A DNA stretch of 64,000 bases from CAVUBL01 sp963739795. Its GTDB lineage: Bacteria; Acidobacteriota; Thermoanaerobaculia; Multivoradales; DATKCC01. Location: assembly GCA_963739795.1 (NCBI GenBank), contig CAVUBL010000021.1, positions 62,001-126,000 of the forward strand, given 5' to 3'. Both the position numbers and the translations under genes were made by a program. The notes beneath the pieces were generated by a model that worked only from the letters and a program-made list of their open reading frames with translations, did no database searches and was not told the origin of the DNA. Shown here piece by piece: positions 35,001-43,335 of this stretch (position 1 is the first letter of the stretch; every line of letters starts with the position of its first letter).

Positions 35001-36300
35001 ACGCGCCCTGGGCGCAGCCTGCGTACCAGGTGCGGAAGTCCCGCACCGAGTTGCCCAGCGGCGTGGCGCCGGTGGCGATCAAGGGGCGGGCTGCATCGTC
35101 CTTGACGTCGAGGGCCCCGCTCGGGCCTGGATGGTCGGTGAGGTAGCGCGAGACGGTGAAGTCCGGGATCGACTCGCCGAGGGCGCGGTTCGGGGCCAGT
35201 CGAGCCAGGATCCGGTCGCGGTTGTCACTGGTCCAGGACAGGGGCACCATGTCGCCGCGGTCGAGAAGCGGGCTGCCGCCCAGGTTCTGGGTGGCGAGCT
35301 TGAGATCGACGCAACCGTTGCGGCGGGAACAGTAGGTGTCGGCGTTGGTGTCCGCGTTGCCCTCCCAGCCGTTGCAGGTGGCGGTCGCCGAGGCGTCGGA
35401 GGCGTCCCCCTGGTAGAAGTAACCGGGCTGGGGCGAGGTGCGGGCGGCCACGTTGTCCCACGAGATGAACTGCTGAACCCGGTCGAAGGTCACGAGCTGG
35501 CTGCCGGCGTTCTGGGTGCAGCCGCCGAAACGGCCGCCGGTGCAGCGGTACGCCGTGACCTGGACGTCGACGGAGGCGTCCCCCAGGGCGCCGCTGACCG
35601 GGTGGTAGACGATCTCGAAGGTCGTCCCCCCCGTGCTCACGTAGAAGCTCTGGTCCTGCTTGAAGTTGTCGCCGCCTTTGGGCAGGCGCCGCACCCGGTC
35701 GAGCTCCCAGGGGTCGGAGAGGTTGGCCGGGGTGCTGTCGGCGCAGCCGATCCGGTAGTCGCCGCCGTAGCCGTAACCGCAGTTCCACTCCTCGCCAAAG
35801 ACCTCGGGCGCGCCGGGGACCGGCAGGTAGGCACCGCTCCCCAGGTCCACGCCGTTGCTCCGCGCCCGGTACAGCCAGTGCTTGTGGCCGACGCGGAGCT
35901 GGTCCTGGTTGTAGGTGGCGAAGCCGAAGTCGACGTTGTCCACCGCCTCGATCACGTCGTAGAGGGCCTCTTTCGCCTGGTAGAGCTTCGAGGCCGGGTC
36001 GTCACCGTTGAGCCGCGTGAAGCAGTCGCCGGTGGGACAGATGAAGTCGCAGTTGCCCGCGGCGGCGTCCGCCGCCGTGCACTTCGGGCTCCAGTGCATG
36101 GAGCCGGAGGTGTCGAGCAGGATGAACACGTAGGGCTTTCCGGAGGCCTTGCGCAGCAGCTCCCGGTCGTCGCCGGCCGCCGGTCGCACGGCGGCGACGA
36201 GGGCGACGAGGCTGGCGAGGAGCAGGACTCCGGCGGCTCGGGACCGGCGCGCAGGAGCCCGCCGGCGGGTCGGATTCGGGAGAGAAATAGCAGATCTCAT
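32047..36300 (-). CDS. pilY1: PilY1-like type IV pilus tip/biogenesis protein
   Basis: This 1417-residue protein has a signal segment (about residues 22-42) and a von Willebrand A-like domain starting YVFILLDTSGSMHW (MIDAS DXSXS at about 64). A C-terminal PilC/PilY1 beta-propeller follows, with a calcium loop DADQDGYLDRVY (about 1080), WVAIFGGGF and YVSDVSRFAVAFGTGDRDN. Many cysteine pairs are consistent with an exported protein. It ends a minor-pilin operon, 34 bp after pilX. By family it primes pilus assembly, sits at the tip and acts in adhesion and surface sensing. Confidence 0.93.
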   Translation of the reverse strand: MRSAISLPNPTRRRAPARRSRAAGVLLLASLVALVAAVRPAAGDDRELLRKASGKPYVFILLDTSGSMHWSPKCTAADAAAGNCDFICPTGDCFTRLNGDDPASKLYQAKEALYDVIEAVDNVDFGFATYNQDQLRVGHKHWLYRARSNGVDLGSGAYLPVPGAPEVFGEEWNCGYGYGGDYRIGCADSTPANLSDPWELDRVRRLPKGGDNFKQDQSFYVSTGGTTFEIVYHPVSGALGDASVDVQVTAYRCTGGRFGGCTQNAGSQLVTFDRVQQFISWDNVAARTSPQPGYFYQGDASDASATATCNGWEGNADTNADTYCSRRNGCVDLKLATQNLGGSPLLDRGDMVPLSWTSDNRDRILARLAPNRALGESIPDFTVSRYLTDHPGPSGALDVKDDAARPLIATGATPLGNSVRDFRTWYAGCAQGACPNSTGWKDLAAASDPDWGCRQTYLLVITDGDDTCGGADACSATASLYSQESVKTYVVAFGVENTAGNRLNCMAANGGSGNPIYPQNKQQLVDALTQIFSEISEDARSFASAAVPAVQAAVQDKIYLSQFTPLNRSPIWDGHLDAFLEPLPLVQSGRDAGKPDRSKRCSGALLSGCLVWDAGEQLLAQAQGVDFTTDPPQYGMGTGQLERRVFYGQATAPGMVPEARRLWVPPADPSDPSNPATFSADWLDLLSGFGISPVTPGAIDKTKTTIQYVLEPKTVLAKNPDSNTPPEINIDVLLGDIFHSSPVAVGSPDNLVYFLHDVGAKTVTVAGQPSEVGGYQAFALRNRVRRKMILVGADDGQLHVFDAGRYSATVDNLTRSDPKYFSCVDDQGQQVTPVPVIASESFDNGTGHELFSFVPRGSMDELPKLPGSTTQRYTVDNSVTVADANIGPENVITRPDGSEYRSSWRTVAIGGLRRGGRSYYALDVTQPDPITETSICTADGVERATSIAAPAGDGYVPACLGDLSTGAPPAAGCGPRAFPTILWELKDAWDENLDGFPDLGETWSTPVVGRIRVCDGSDCDPTSPTNSIQDRWVAIFGGGFDPDAAFTGPGAGTFLYMVDVATGEILYKAELSGMAPSDPAVVDADQDGYLDRVYIGTTAGHLYKVDMRTVPKLRDVQVPQGGGLPMATVHRISTADSADPAWRPFEIFDTGGRPIFYPPSAIYVSDVSRFAVAFGTGDRDNLWSNDPQAGRFYVFLDNDFTRNTAGLPVTVAALQQIQVDDLNLTMTDNLLLPSGAQVTAGWYLELDPQERLITKPFALSGVLFFTSYQPDLSTSGGSTGNNGQGGGRNDAPVCARTGTSRVFVVFATNANALADVDGIKSRYRPVAEFVTDPFTTPSSTKNAPVDGTGGGDGGTPGHADDLCRNLDQLSQQLQLLFPESCRFATYTLDIQTIRSDRGLVCIAPVPVCFQQQNWSQN

Positions 36301-36334
36301 GAGGCGTCCCCCTTCTTGGGGATCTCGGTTGTAG

Positions 36335-36937
36335 CTACGGGACCTGATCGCCGCGGCTCTTGGCGATCACGTCGCCCAGTCGCTGCCCGCTCTTTTTGTC
36401 GAGGCCGAGGAAGTCCGAGGGGCCCTTCTCGCACTCGATCGCGACGTCGGCGGTGACCGTCTGGAGCGCGATGGGGTGCCGGTCACCACCGGTCGGAGAG
36501 GTGGCGACGAAGCGCTCGGCCTGGGAGAAAGCGAGGTAGTCGATCCGGTGGTATTCGCTGCCGACGTTGGCCGTGCTCAAGGGGCAGAAGCCGATGCCGA
36601 CGGGGAAGAAGTTGCCTACTTGGACCTGATCGCCTCGCTGAAGCGAGCCGGCCCCGCTGGCGTTCATGTCGAACCGGAACGGCCCGCTGCCGCCGCTCAT
36701 CTTGCGGGCGACGGCGGCGGAGATGCCGCTGTCGGCAGAGTAGAAGGTGCGGTGGACGATGCGCTCGTTGGTGCCGATGTCGGACTCGATCTGCGTCACC
36801 AGCACCAGGGAGAGGGCGAGAATCGAAAGCACCACCATGACGAGGAGGACGGTCAGGTAGGCGCTGCCGGCCTCGGCGCCGAGCGACTCCGTACGCCGCG
36901 TCCGCGGCTGGCGAGGGGAATGGGACGGGGTTGCCAT
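36335..36937 (-). CDS. PilX-like minor pilin/assembly protein
   Basis: The protein (200 residues) has a short leader ending EAGSAYLTVLL, a single hydrophobic helix (about residues 26-46) and a soluble domain. The motif SADSGISAAVARK after the helix is typical of PilX N-terminal domains. Its ATG overlaps the pilW stop as TGATG. It probably joins the PilV/W/X/FimT complex that initiates type IV pili with PilY1. Confidence 0.85.
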   Translation of the reverse strand: MATPSHSPRQPRTRRTESLGAEAGSAYLTVLLVMVVLSILALSLVLVTQIESDIGTNERIVHRTFYSADSGISAAVARKMSGGSGPFRFDMNASGAGSLQRGDQVQVGNFFPVGIGFCPLSTANVGSEYHRIDYLAFSQAERFVATSPTGGDRHPIALQTVTADVAIECEKGPSDFLGLDKKSGQRLGDVIAKSRGDQVP

Positions 36938-38370
36938 CACAGGTTCCTCAGGTCGATGGTGGTGGTCAGGACCCAGCGGTGGAAGTGCCGCTCGAAGGAG
37001 GAGTCGGGGTCGTCGTTGACCGAAGGGTCGTACACCCGGTCTTCGATCCGTCCGAGCGTCGGCGCCCGGTACGAGGTCACCGCGCTGCCGGCCCGTCCGA
37101 CGGTGGTCAGTCGGACGTAGAAGAGGTGGGCGCGCTCCCAGGGCTTGGTTGCGGCGCGGGGGCCGGGCAGGGCCCACACCGGGTCGGTCGGATCGTCGTT
37201 CGGGCTGTTGAACAACCAGTCGTCGGCGTCGCCGTCCGCGCTCTCGTAGACCGGCGCGCCGTCGGCGGGGAGCGAGCCGTCCTCGAGGGCACCGCCCCCC
37301 TGGCTGGTGTCGAGCCCGAGGCTGACCTGGAAGTCAATCACGTCGTCCGCCACAGCCAAGGCCGCGTTCTCCGCCTGGGCGGTGGCGTCAGTGCCCCAGG
37401 CGGCGCCGGTGTTGGGATAGAGGCGGGCCCGTGAGAAGCGCGGGATGATGGGCGAGGCGGCGTCGGTCGGGTCCTCGCGGACCTCCCGGACGTAGTACTT
37501 GTACTCCTCGAGGATCCCGACGTACGAGACGCTGGTCAGGCTCGCGGGCAGGCCGGCGGCGGCGGTGGAGAGCTGGTGATACTCGTCGGCTCGGCCGGCG
37601 TCCCCGGAGACGACGAACGCCAGCTTCACGCCGGCGCTCGAGTCGAGGGGGTTGCAAACCGTCGAGGTGGTCGCCGAGTTGCCGGGGTCGAGCTTGACCA
37701 CGCCGTAGTCGCCGCCGCCGGAGGAGCCGCCCAGCACCAGCGCTTCCTCCGAGCCCGACTGGATGGCCTCGCGCAACGGTTCGAGAGACTGGGCGAGCCC
37801 GGCGGGGCTGGGCGTGCACACGTGGACTTCGCCGGACACCGCCTGGGCCGGATCACCCACCACCGAGCCCGACCCGTTGCGCAGTACCAGGTAGGTGCGG
37901 GTGTCGGAGTTCTGGTTTGCGTAGTAGACCGTGCCGGTGAACACGCCGCGGAGAGTGAGGATGTCGGTGTCGGCCAGAGCCTTGGGCGAATCCGAGCCCA
38001 AAGCGGGAACGACGGTGCGCGCGGCGCCCTCCACGTTGGGCGCCACCTCGACCATCGTGCCCAGGTTGGGGAACCGCTTGGTGGGGGTGTTCTCGACCAG
38101 TCCGCCGCGGCCCGCCATCCGGATCTCTCGGGCCACCTCGAGGTGCACGGCGCGGACCGACTGCTGCATCATGGTGACCTCGGTCTCGAGGCGCGAGACG
38201 CGGCGGTTCACGGAGAAGACCGTCAGGGTGACGACGATCAGACCGACGGCGATCGCCAGGGCGACCAGGGTCTCGATCAGGGTGAAGCCGGCCTCGCGCC
38301 GACGAGGCCGGAGCGCTCCACCCGTGGATACGGTGCTCTCCATACTCTCGGCTCCTCTCCGCCTCTCCAT
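36937..38370 (-). CDS. PilW-like minor pilin
   Basis: This protein has a prepilin cleavage motif REAG/FTLIETLVALAIAVG and an unusually long soluble domain (about 440 residues), rich in Gly/Asp/Ser. ATG 38370 overlaps the pilV stop as TGATG. ATG 38343, nine codons later, has a GGAG and is an equally possible start. Part of the minor-pilin operon feeding PilY1. Confidence 0.87.
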   Translation of the reverse strand: MERRRGAESMESTVSTGGALRPRRREAGFTLIETLVALAIAVGLIVVTLTVFSVNRRVSRLETEVTMMQQSVRAVHLEVAREIRMAGRGGLVENTPTKRFPNLGTMVEVAPNVEGAARTVVPALGSDSPKALADTDILTLRGVFTGTVYYANQNSDTRTYLVLRNGSGSVVGDPAQAVSGEVHVCTPSPAGLAQSLEPLREAIQSGSEEALVLGGSSGGGDYGVVKLDPGNSATTSTVCNPLDSSAGVKLAFVVSGDAGRADEYHQLSTAAAGLPASLTSVSYVGILEEYKYYVREVREDPTDAASPIIPRFSRARLYPNTGAAWGTDATAQAENAALAVADDVIDFQVSLGLDTSQGGGALEDGSLPADGAPVYESADGDADDWLFNSPNDDPTDPVWALPGPRAATKPWERAHLFYVRLTTVGRAGSAVTSYRAPTLGRIEDRVYDPSVNDDPDSSFERHFHRWVLTTTIDLRNL

Positions 38371-38927
38371 CAGAAGGCCTTCAGCACGCGGATCGACAGC
38401 TCCTTGGCGGCGCCCAGGGGGCCGGCCTTGCGCGGCGAGGTGACCTCGACCTGGATCTCTTTGAGCTGAACCGAGCGCGGGTTGGTGCCGCCGGGCAACG
38501 GGGTGTCGAGGTCGTTGCCGTCCCCGTTCGTGTCGCCGTCGAGGAGGTCGCCGGCGCCGAACTGGCGTACGCGGGTCGTACGGACCCAGAGGGCTTTGGT
38601 GGCGAGGGAAGGATCTTGGCTCCACTCGGTGCTCCCCGGCGTCTGGTACTCCACGACGTCGAGCTCGGTCGAGCCGGAGGGAACGGTGAGCTCCTTGTGG
38701 TCGAAGGGAAGCTGGAGCAGCTCCTCGGCCCGGCTGCGGGCGAAGCTCGACACCATGCTCGACTCGCGGCCGTGCAGGCGGTTGACGCTCGAACGCAAGA
38801 AGAGGGGGATGATGCCGAGGAGGAGGATCAGCAGGATCACCGAAGCGATCATCACCTCGATCAGCGAGAAACCCCGTTCGGCGGGGCGGGGTCTTCGAGC
38901 CGTTACGGCCCGGTGTACCAGGTCCAT
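38370..38927 (-). CDS. PilV-like minor pilin
   Basis: This 185-residue prepilin-like protein has the type III leader motif AERG/FSLIEVMIASVILLILL, with Glu at position +5 of the mature helix. The soluble domain contains SFARSRAEELLQLPFD, a pattern common to PilV. AGGGAGG precedes the ATG, and the first 25 bp overlap the 3' end of the upstream gspH/fimT-like gene. Confidence 0.87.
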   Translation of the reverse strand: MDLVHRAVTARRPRPAERGFSLIEVMIASVILLILLLGIIPLFLRSSVNRLHGRESSMVSSFARSRAEELLQLPFDHKELTVPSGSTELDVVEYQTPGSTEWSQDPSLATKALWVRTTRVRQFGAGDLLDGDTNGDGNDLDTPLPGGTNPRSVQLKEIQVEVTSPRKAGPLGAAKELSIRVLKAF

Positions 38928-39544
38928 GGCCTCCCTCCCTCCCGGTGGGCATACCATTCGTTCTTGTCGCGATCCCACTTGCGCAGCTCGATACGGCCGG
39001 TGCCCGCCGGCTCGAGGCGCACCTCGAGGAAATTCAGACCCGCCGCGTCGCCGAGGCGGAAGCCGCCGGCCGCCTCGGCGGCGCCGGTGGGCCGGAAGAC
39101 CGCCACGCGCACTCCCCCCGCGTCGGTCAAGCCGTCGATGGCCGGTCCGCCGCCGGTCGGCGCCCCGACCTCGACGCCGTTGCGCGGCTCGAGCTGGCCG
39201 ATCCGGTAGTCGGTGTCGAAGCTCAGGGCCCCGGCCACGGGGTTGAAGACCAGGTCGGGCGGGTCGGAAGCGCTGACGCCGTCGACGTCCGCGAAGGCGA
39301 GGACGGCCCCGGTGGCGGGATCGACCTGCACGACGGTCTGGACCCGGCGCTTGATCGCCTCGAGCCGTGCCCGCTGAGTGAGCACGGCCAGCTCCTGGGC
39401 GGCGCTTTGCAGACGGCTCCGGGAGATCAGGTTGGCGAGTGCGGGAATGCCGATGACGAAGGCGATCGCGAGGATCGCGAGGGTGACCAGGGCCTCGATC
39501 AGTGTGAAGCCCCGGCAGGCGAGTTCACGGCGCTTCCGGATCAT
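38903..39544 (-). CDS. GspH/FimT-like pseudopilin
   Basis: The 213-residue protein has the prepilin motif LACRG/FTLIEALVTLAILAIA and the GspH/FimT domain pattern (NLISRSRLQSAAQELAVLTQRARLEAIKRR), ending in a beta-rich soluble part. First gene of the minor-pilin operon and overlaps pilV by 25 bp. The 76-bp gap upstream is relatively AT-rich and probably holds the operon promoter. Confidence 0.88.
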   Translation of the reverse strand: MIRKRRELACRGFTLIEALVTLAILAIAFVIGIPALANLISRSRLQSAAQELAVLTQRARLEAIKRRVQTVVQVDPATGAVLAFADVDGVSASDPPDLVFNPVAGALSFDTDYRIGQLEPRNGVEVGAPTGGGPAIDGLTDAGGVRVAVFRPTGAAEAAGGFRLGDAAGLNFLEVRLEPAGTGRIELRKWDRDKNEWYAHREGGRPWTWYTGP

Positions 39545-39620
39545 CTTGGATATCGAAGTATGTCTATGAAAGAGTACTCCACTCCCCGAGATCGCGCAAG
39601 TCTTCGGAGCGGTTTCGAAG

Positions 39621-40352
39621 TCACCTCGAAGAGATCAACCCTTCGTCGGGGCCCTCACCACTACGAGGGTGGCACCTGGTGGTGAGGAAGGTGACGATCG
39701 CGCCCCAAGCCTCCTCGGGCACCACCTCGAGAAGCATGTGTGGTGCGTCGAGCTCGACGACCTCGACCGACGGCTTCACGGCGCGGATGTGTTCCAGGGA
39801 CCTCCTGGGAACGAGGCCGTCGCGCGTACCGTGCAGGTAGAGAAGGGGGACCGCCACGCGCCGGAGCTCCTCGCTCACGTCGACGGAGAGGACCGAGCGC
39901 ATGCGCGCCGCCAGGACCGCGGGGTCCACGTCGGCGGTCGCCCGGCGCACGACCCGCACCCACTCCGGGCTCGTCCAGCGGCCGGCGAGCCTCCGGCGCA
40001 CGGTGAAGCGAGGAACCGGTCGCCGGAAGAAGAGCTCCCAGGGCAGGTGTCGGAAGCCGCGCCAGGACGGCCTCCGGGCGAAGGTGTTGCAGAGGACAAG
40101 TCCTACGAGCCCCGGGGGCGCCTCCGCCGCCAGCCGGATGCCGATCGGGCCGGAGAATGACTCGGCGACGAGCAAGAAGGGCCCCGTGGCGGGCAGATGA
40201 CGGCGCGCGACCTCGAGGTGGCCGTCGTAGTCGAGGATCTCGCGGCCCGGGTAGCGGACGATCGAGACCTCGATCCCCGGCGGGGCGGTCCGGAGAAGGC
40301 CCGCGAACAGCTCGCCGGTTCCGTCGAGGCCCGGAAGGAGCACAACCTTCAT
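39621..40352 (-). CDS. Alpha/beta hydrolase
   Basis: This 243-residue hydrolase starts VVLLPGLDGTGELF (oxyanion loop). The nucleophile serine is in LLVAESFSGPIG, the acid in YLHGTRDGLVP and the histidine in DAPHMLLEV. The substrate is unknown. The last 20 or so residues are encoded by and beyond a REP-like repeat (39653-39687), so the C-terminus (TTRCHPRSGEGPDEG) is repeat-derived and probably not part of the fold. Confidence 0.85.
   Translation of the reverse strand: MKVVLLPGLDGTGELFAGLLRTAPPGIEVSIVRYPGREILDYDGHLEVARRHLPATGPFLLVAESFSGPIGIRLAAEAPPGLVGLVLCNTFARRPSWRGFRHLPWELFFRRPVPRFTVRRRLAGRWTSPEWVRVVRRATADVDPAVLAARMRSVLSVDVSEELRRVAVPLLYLHGTRDGLVPRRSLEHIRAVKPSVEVVELDAPHMLLEVVPEEAWGAIVTFLTTRCHPRSGEGPDEGLISSR
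39653..39687 (+). repeat. REP-like palindrome, copy 8, forming a gene's C-terminus
   Basis: CCTCACCACTACGAGGGTGG followed by CACCTGGTGGTGAGG has extended inverted ends (CCTCACCAC/GTGGTGAGG). It overlaps the 3' end of the alpha/beta hydrolase gene. Confidence 0.9.
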
Positions 40353-40434
40353 GGTGGCCCGAGCCTCTCACAGGAGACCCGGGGGAGGACGCCGGGGCGC
40401 GCCGACGACCCGAGAGGTGGCACTCCTCGGCGCG

Positions 40435-40460
40435 ACCACTATGAGGGCGGCACCTGGTGG
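40435..40460 (+). repeat. REP-like palindrome, copy 9
   Basis: Core ACCACTATGAGGGCGGCACC then TGGTGG, in the divergent gap between the hydrolase and the DinB-like gene. A partial copy (AGGTGGCACTCCTCGG) lies just before it at about 40415-40430. Confidence 0.8.
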
Positions 40461-40531
40461 AGTTGGGTACACTTCGCCTTGCCCGCCGCGACGGCGGGCT
40501 CCTTATGAGAGGTCTCGAGGAGGCACGGACC

Positions 40532-41053
40532 ATGGACCTGCGCTATCCCATCGGCAAGTTCCAGGCTCCCGCGGAGTGGTCCGCGGAGGATCTCGCGGGC
40601 TGGATCGACCAGGTCGCCGCGGCGCCCGCCGCGCTCGCCTCGGCCGTCTCCGGGCTGAGCGAGGAGCAGCTCGACACGCCGTATCGGCCCGGCGGCTGGA
40701 CGGTGCGTCAGGTCGTGCACCACCTGCCCGACAGCCACCTCAACGCCAACATTCGCTTTCGCCTCGCCCTCACCGAGGACGAGCCGGCGATCAAGGCCTA
40801 CGACGAGACGCTGTGGGCCGAGCTGCCCGACGCCCGGAGCGCCCCGATCGAGCCCTCGCTGCGTCTGCTCGCGGCGCTCCACGAGCGCTGGGTGGATCTC
40901 CTGCGCGCCATGACGACGGCCGACTTCGACCGCGCCCTGGTCCACCCGGAGATCGGCCGCATTCCGCTGGGCCGGATGCTCGCCCTCTACGCCTGGCACG
41001 GCCGCCACCACACCGCCCACGTCACCGCCTTGGCCGAACGCTCGGGCTGGTAG
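40532..41053 (+). CDS. DinB/YfiT-like metal-dependent protein
   Basis: This 173-residue four-helix protein starts MDLRYPIGKFQAP, a YfiT/BstA-like opening. The three conserved histidines of the DinB superfamily metal site are visible in RQVVHHLPDSH and AWHGRHHTAHV. GAGGAGG eight bases upstream supports the ATG. Members are thiol transferases or unassigned metal enzymes; the substrate is not known here. Confidence 0.85.
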   Translation: MDLRYPIGKFQAPAEWSAEDLAGWIDQVAAAPAALASAVSGLSEEQLDTPYRPGGWTVRQVVHHLPDSHLNANIRFRLALTEDEPAIKAYDETLWAELPDARSAPIEPSLRLLAALHERWVDLLRAMTTADFDRALVHPEIGRIPLGRMLALYAWHGRHHTAHVTALAERSGW

Positions 41054-41075
41054 GCCGCGGCCACTTCCTCGGCTC

Positions 41076-41103
41076 CGCCACCATTCGGGTGGCACATAGA
41101 GGA
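41076..41103 (+). repeat. REP-like palindrome, copy 10 (degraded)
   Basis: CCGCCACCATTCGGGTGGCA then CATAGAGG: the left arm is intact and the right arm has changed. It lies in the 83-bp convergent gap between the DinB-like gene and ogt. Confidence 0.75.
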
Positions 41104-41136
41104 ATGGGTGGGGATCGGGAGGGCGCGGCCTCGGAT

Positions 41137-41757
41137 CTACGCGCCGAAATCGAGCCGGGCGCCTTCGAGCTCGAGGAGGCGCTGCTTGCGCCACAGGCCG
41201 CCGCCGTACCCGGTCAGGCTGCCGTCGCTGCCGATGATCCGGTGGCAGGGGATGAGGATCGCCAGCCGGTTGTCGCCGTTCGCCCGCGCCACCGCCCGCA
41301 CTGCCTTCGGGCGGCCGATGCGGCGGGCGAGCTCGCCGTAGGTCGCCGTCGTTCCGTAGGGCACCTCGATCAGGCGGTTCCAGACCTGCTCCTGGAACGG
41401 CGTTCCCCACGTTGCGAGGGGCACGGTGAACCCTTCGAGGCGGCCGGCGAAGTACGCCTCCAGCTCGCCGGCGAGGTGCTCGGTCATCCCGTTCGATCCG
41501 GACACCAGGGTGCACCGGTGGCGCGCGCCGAGGCGGCGGAGCTGACCCTCGAGCCTCCGGGGCTCGGTGTACTCGAGCAGGTGGACCGCATCCTCCGAGG
41601 TGCCGGCGATCATCGTTCCCAGGGGGGTCGAGAGCGGGGTCACTGCCACCCTCGGCGCGCCGCTCGGGCCGGCGAGGAGGACCTCGCCGGGCTCGGCGCT
41701 GCCGGCGAGCAGCGCCTCGAGCCCCTCGATGCGCTGGGAGGGCTTCGGTCCGACCAT
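41137..41757 (-). CDS. ogt: Methylated-DNA-protein cysteine methyltransferase
   Basis: This 206-residue suicide DNA-repair protein has the active-site motif ILIPCHRIIG (acceptor Cys at about 171), the recognition-helix region GTTATYGELARRIG and VRAVARANGDNR. The N-terminal 85 residues form the usual Ada/Ogt ribonuclease-like domain. It moves O6-alkyl groups from guanine to its own cysteine. Stand-alone gene, convergent with the DinB-like gene. Confidence 0.93.
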   Translation of the reverse strand: MVGPKPSQRIEGLEALLAGSAEPGEVLLAGPSGAPRVAVTPLSTPLGTMIAGTSEDAVHLLEYTEPRRLEGQLRRLGARHRCTLVSGSNGMTEHLAGELEAYFAGRLEGFTVPLATWGTPFQEQVWNRLIEVPYGTTATYGELARRIGRPKAVRAVARANGDNRLAILIPCHRIIGSDGSLTGYGGGLWRKQRLLELEGARLDFGA

Positions 41758-41933
41758 GGCGAGAGCTTACCGCCCCGCCCTGCCAGGCGGGCGGGCGGCC
41801 TGCCCATCGGCCTGTGGACGGGAACCGCCGCGCGGTATTCAATGGGAGGCGATGAAGATGGGGGCCGGAGACCCTGCCCCCTAGAGTTGCCAACAAGGCT
41901 CGCTTGACCCGGCAGGCGACGGGAGGTTTCGCA

Positions 41934-43322
41934 ATGAGCTATGCGACCGTCGTGGCGCTCCTTCGCGGGTCGGGAGCCGCTCTGCTCGTCCTGTCCATCT
42001 CCGTGCTCGGCGCCCCGTCGGTCCTGGCGGATCAGTCGCCGTCGGGCGACGCCCTGCAAGGCGCCTACCCGTACGAGAGCTTCGAGCGCCCCCAGGCCTG
42101 CGCCACGTGCCACGTGGACATCGCCCGCCAGCACGAGCAGGCGATGATGTCCCAGGCCTTCACCCATGCGTGGGACGAGATCGAGTACTTCGAGCTGGCC
42201 GTTCCCCACGCCGAGAAGGAGCCCAAGGTGGCCGGGGTCAAGGCGGGGTGCAACGGCTGCCACGCCCCCTTCGCCCTCATGGCGGGCGAGATCCCACCCC
42301 AGCGCCCGGCCGCCGGCACCCGGGCCAACGAGGCGGTCTCGTGCGACCTGTGCCACACCATGGTGGGCTTCGAGGGGGACACCCCGTACAACTTCAACTT
42401 CATCCTCGACCCGGGCCGGACCAAGCGCGGCCCGCGGCCGGGTCTCGAGAGCCCGCACCACGCCACGGTGGAGAGCGCCTTCCACCGGACCGCGGAGCTG
42501 TGCGGTACCTGCCACAACGAGAAGAGCCCCTACGGGATCTGGGTGAAGTCCACTTACCTCGAGTGGAAGGACGGGCCCCACGGCAAGGCGGGGATCGTGT
42601 GCCAGGACTGCCACATGCCGCCGGCGGCGGGGCGCAGCGCCCGCATGGGGAGTGAGCTGCCCGACGTGCGTCAGCACCTGTTCCACGGCGCCCACGACCC
42701 GGGCAAGCTCGCCGGCGTGATCGAGGTACGCATCCACCCCGACATCCGCGAGGTCGAGCCGGGCGACAAGGTCAAGCTCACCGCCACCGTGGTCAACGCC
42801 AAGGCGGGTCACAAGGTCCCTTCGGGCTCGGTCGAGGACCGGATGCTCTGGCTCCACGTCGAGGTCCAGGGGCCGGACGGCAAGGTCTACGCCCTGCCGG
42901 TCGATCCCAAGGGGTTCGAGGGCGAGGAGTACACGATCGCCTCGGATTCGGCGATGGCCTACCAGGACATCGGCGACATCCAGGGAATCGAGGGCTTCCC
43001 GGGCCTGAAGCGGGACGGCGACGCGCCGGCGGGCGACCGGATCTTCCGCCTGCCCTACTTCGATCCCGACGGCCGCATGACCATCGCCCAGTGGCACACG
43101 GCGAGCCTCGGCACCGACTACCGCCTGGCGCCTCTCCAGGCGAAGAACGAGACCTACACCTGGACGGTGCCGGACCTGCCGGCGGGGCCGGTGACGGTCA
43201 CCGCCACGATCTGGTACTCGCGCCTCGTCCCCTCGGTGGGCCGCTACATGCACGTGCCCGAGGAGGAGTGGCAGCCGGTCCGGATCAACAGCCACCAGAC
43301 CACGTTGACGGTCCTACCGTGA
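41934..43322 (+). CDS. Periplasmic pentahaem c-type cytochrome
   Basis: This 462-residue protein has a signal peptide (about residues 10-32, cleavage near VLADQ) and five CXXCH sites: CATCH 56, CNGCH 106, CDLCH 137, CGTCH 190, CQDCH 223. The motifs and the beta-rich C-terminal half (about 240-462) resemble cytochrome c554-like proteins and the c domain of the membrane cytochrome at 872-3025. GGAGG seven bases before the ATG supports this start over a TTG at 41904. It lies 13 bp upstream of a haem-bearing outer-membrane barrel gene, so both probably pass electrons across the periplasm. Confidence 0.9.
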   Translation: MSYATVVALLRGSGAALLVLSISVLGAPSVLADQSPSGDALQGAYPYESFERPQACATCHVDIARQHEQAMMSQAFTHAWDEIEYFELAVPHAEKEPKVAGVKAGCNGCHAPFALMAGEIPPQRPAAGTRANEAVSCDLCHTMVGFEGDTPYNFNFILDPGRTKRGPRPGLESPHHATVESAFHRTAELCGTCHNEKSPYGIWVKSTYLEWKDGPHGKAGIVCQDCHMPPAAGRSARMGSELPDVRQHLFHGAHDPGKLAGVIEVRIHPDIREVEPGDKVKLTATVVNAKAGHKVPSGSVEDRMLWLHVEVQGPDGKVYALPVDPKGFEGEEYTIASDSAMAYQDIGDIQGIEGFPGLKRDGDAPAGDRIFRLPYFDPDGRMTIAQWHTASLGTDYRLAPLQAKNETYTWTVPDLPAGPVTVTATIWYSRLVPSVGRYMHVPEEEWQPVRINSHQTTLTVLP

Positions 43323-43335
43323 GGGAGGGTGTGTG

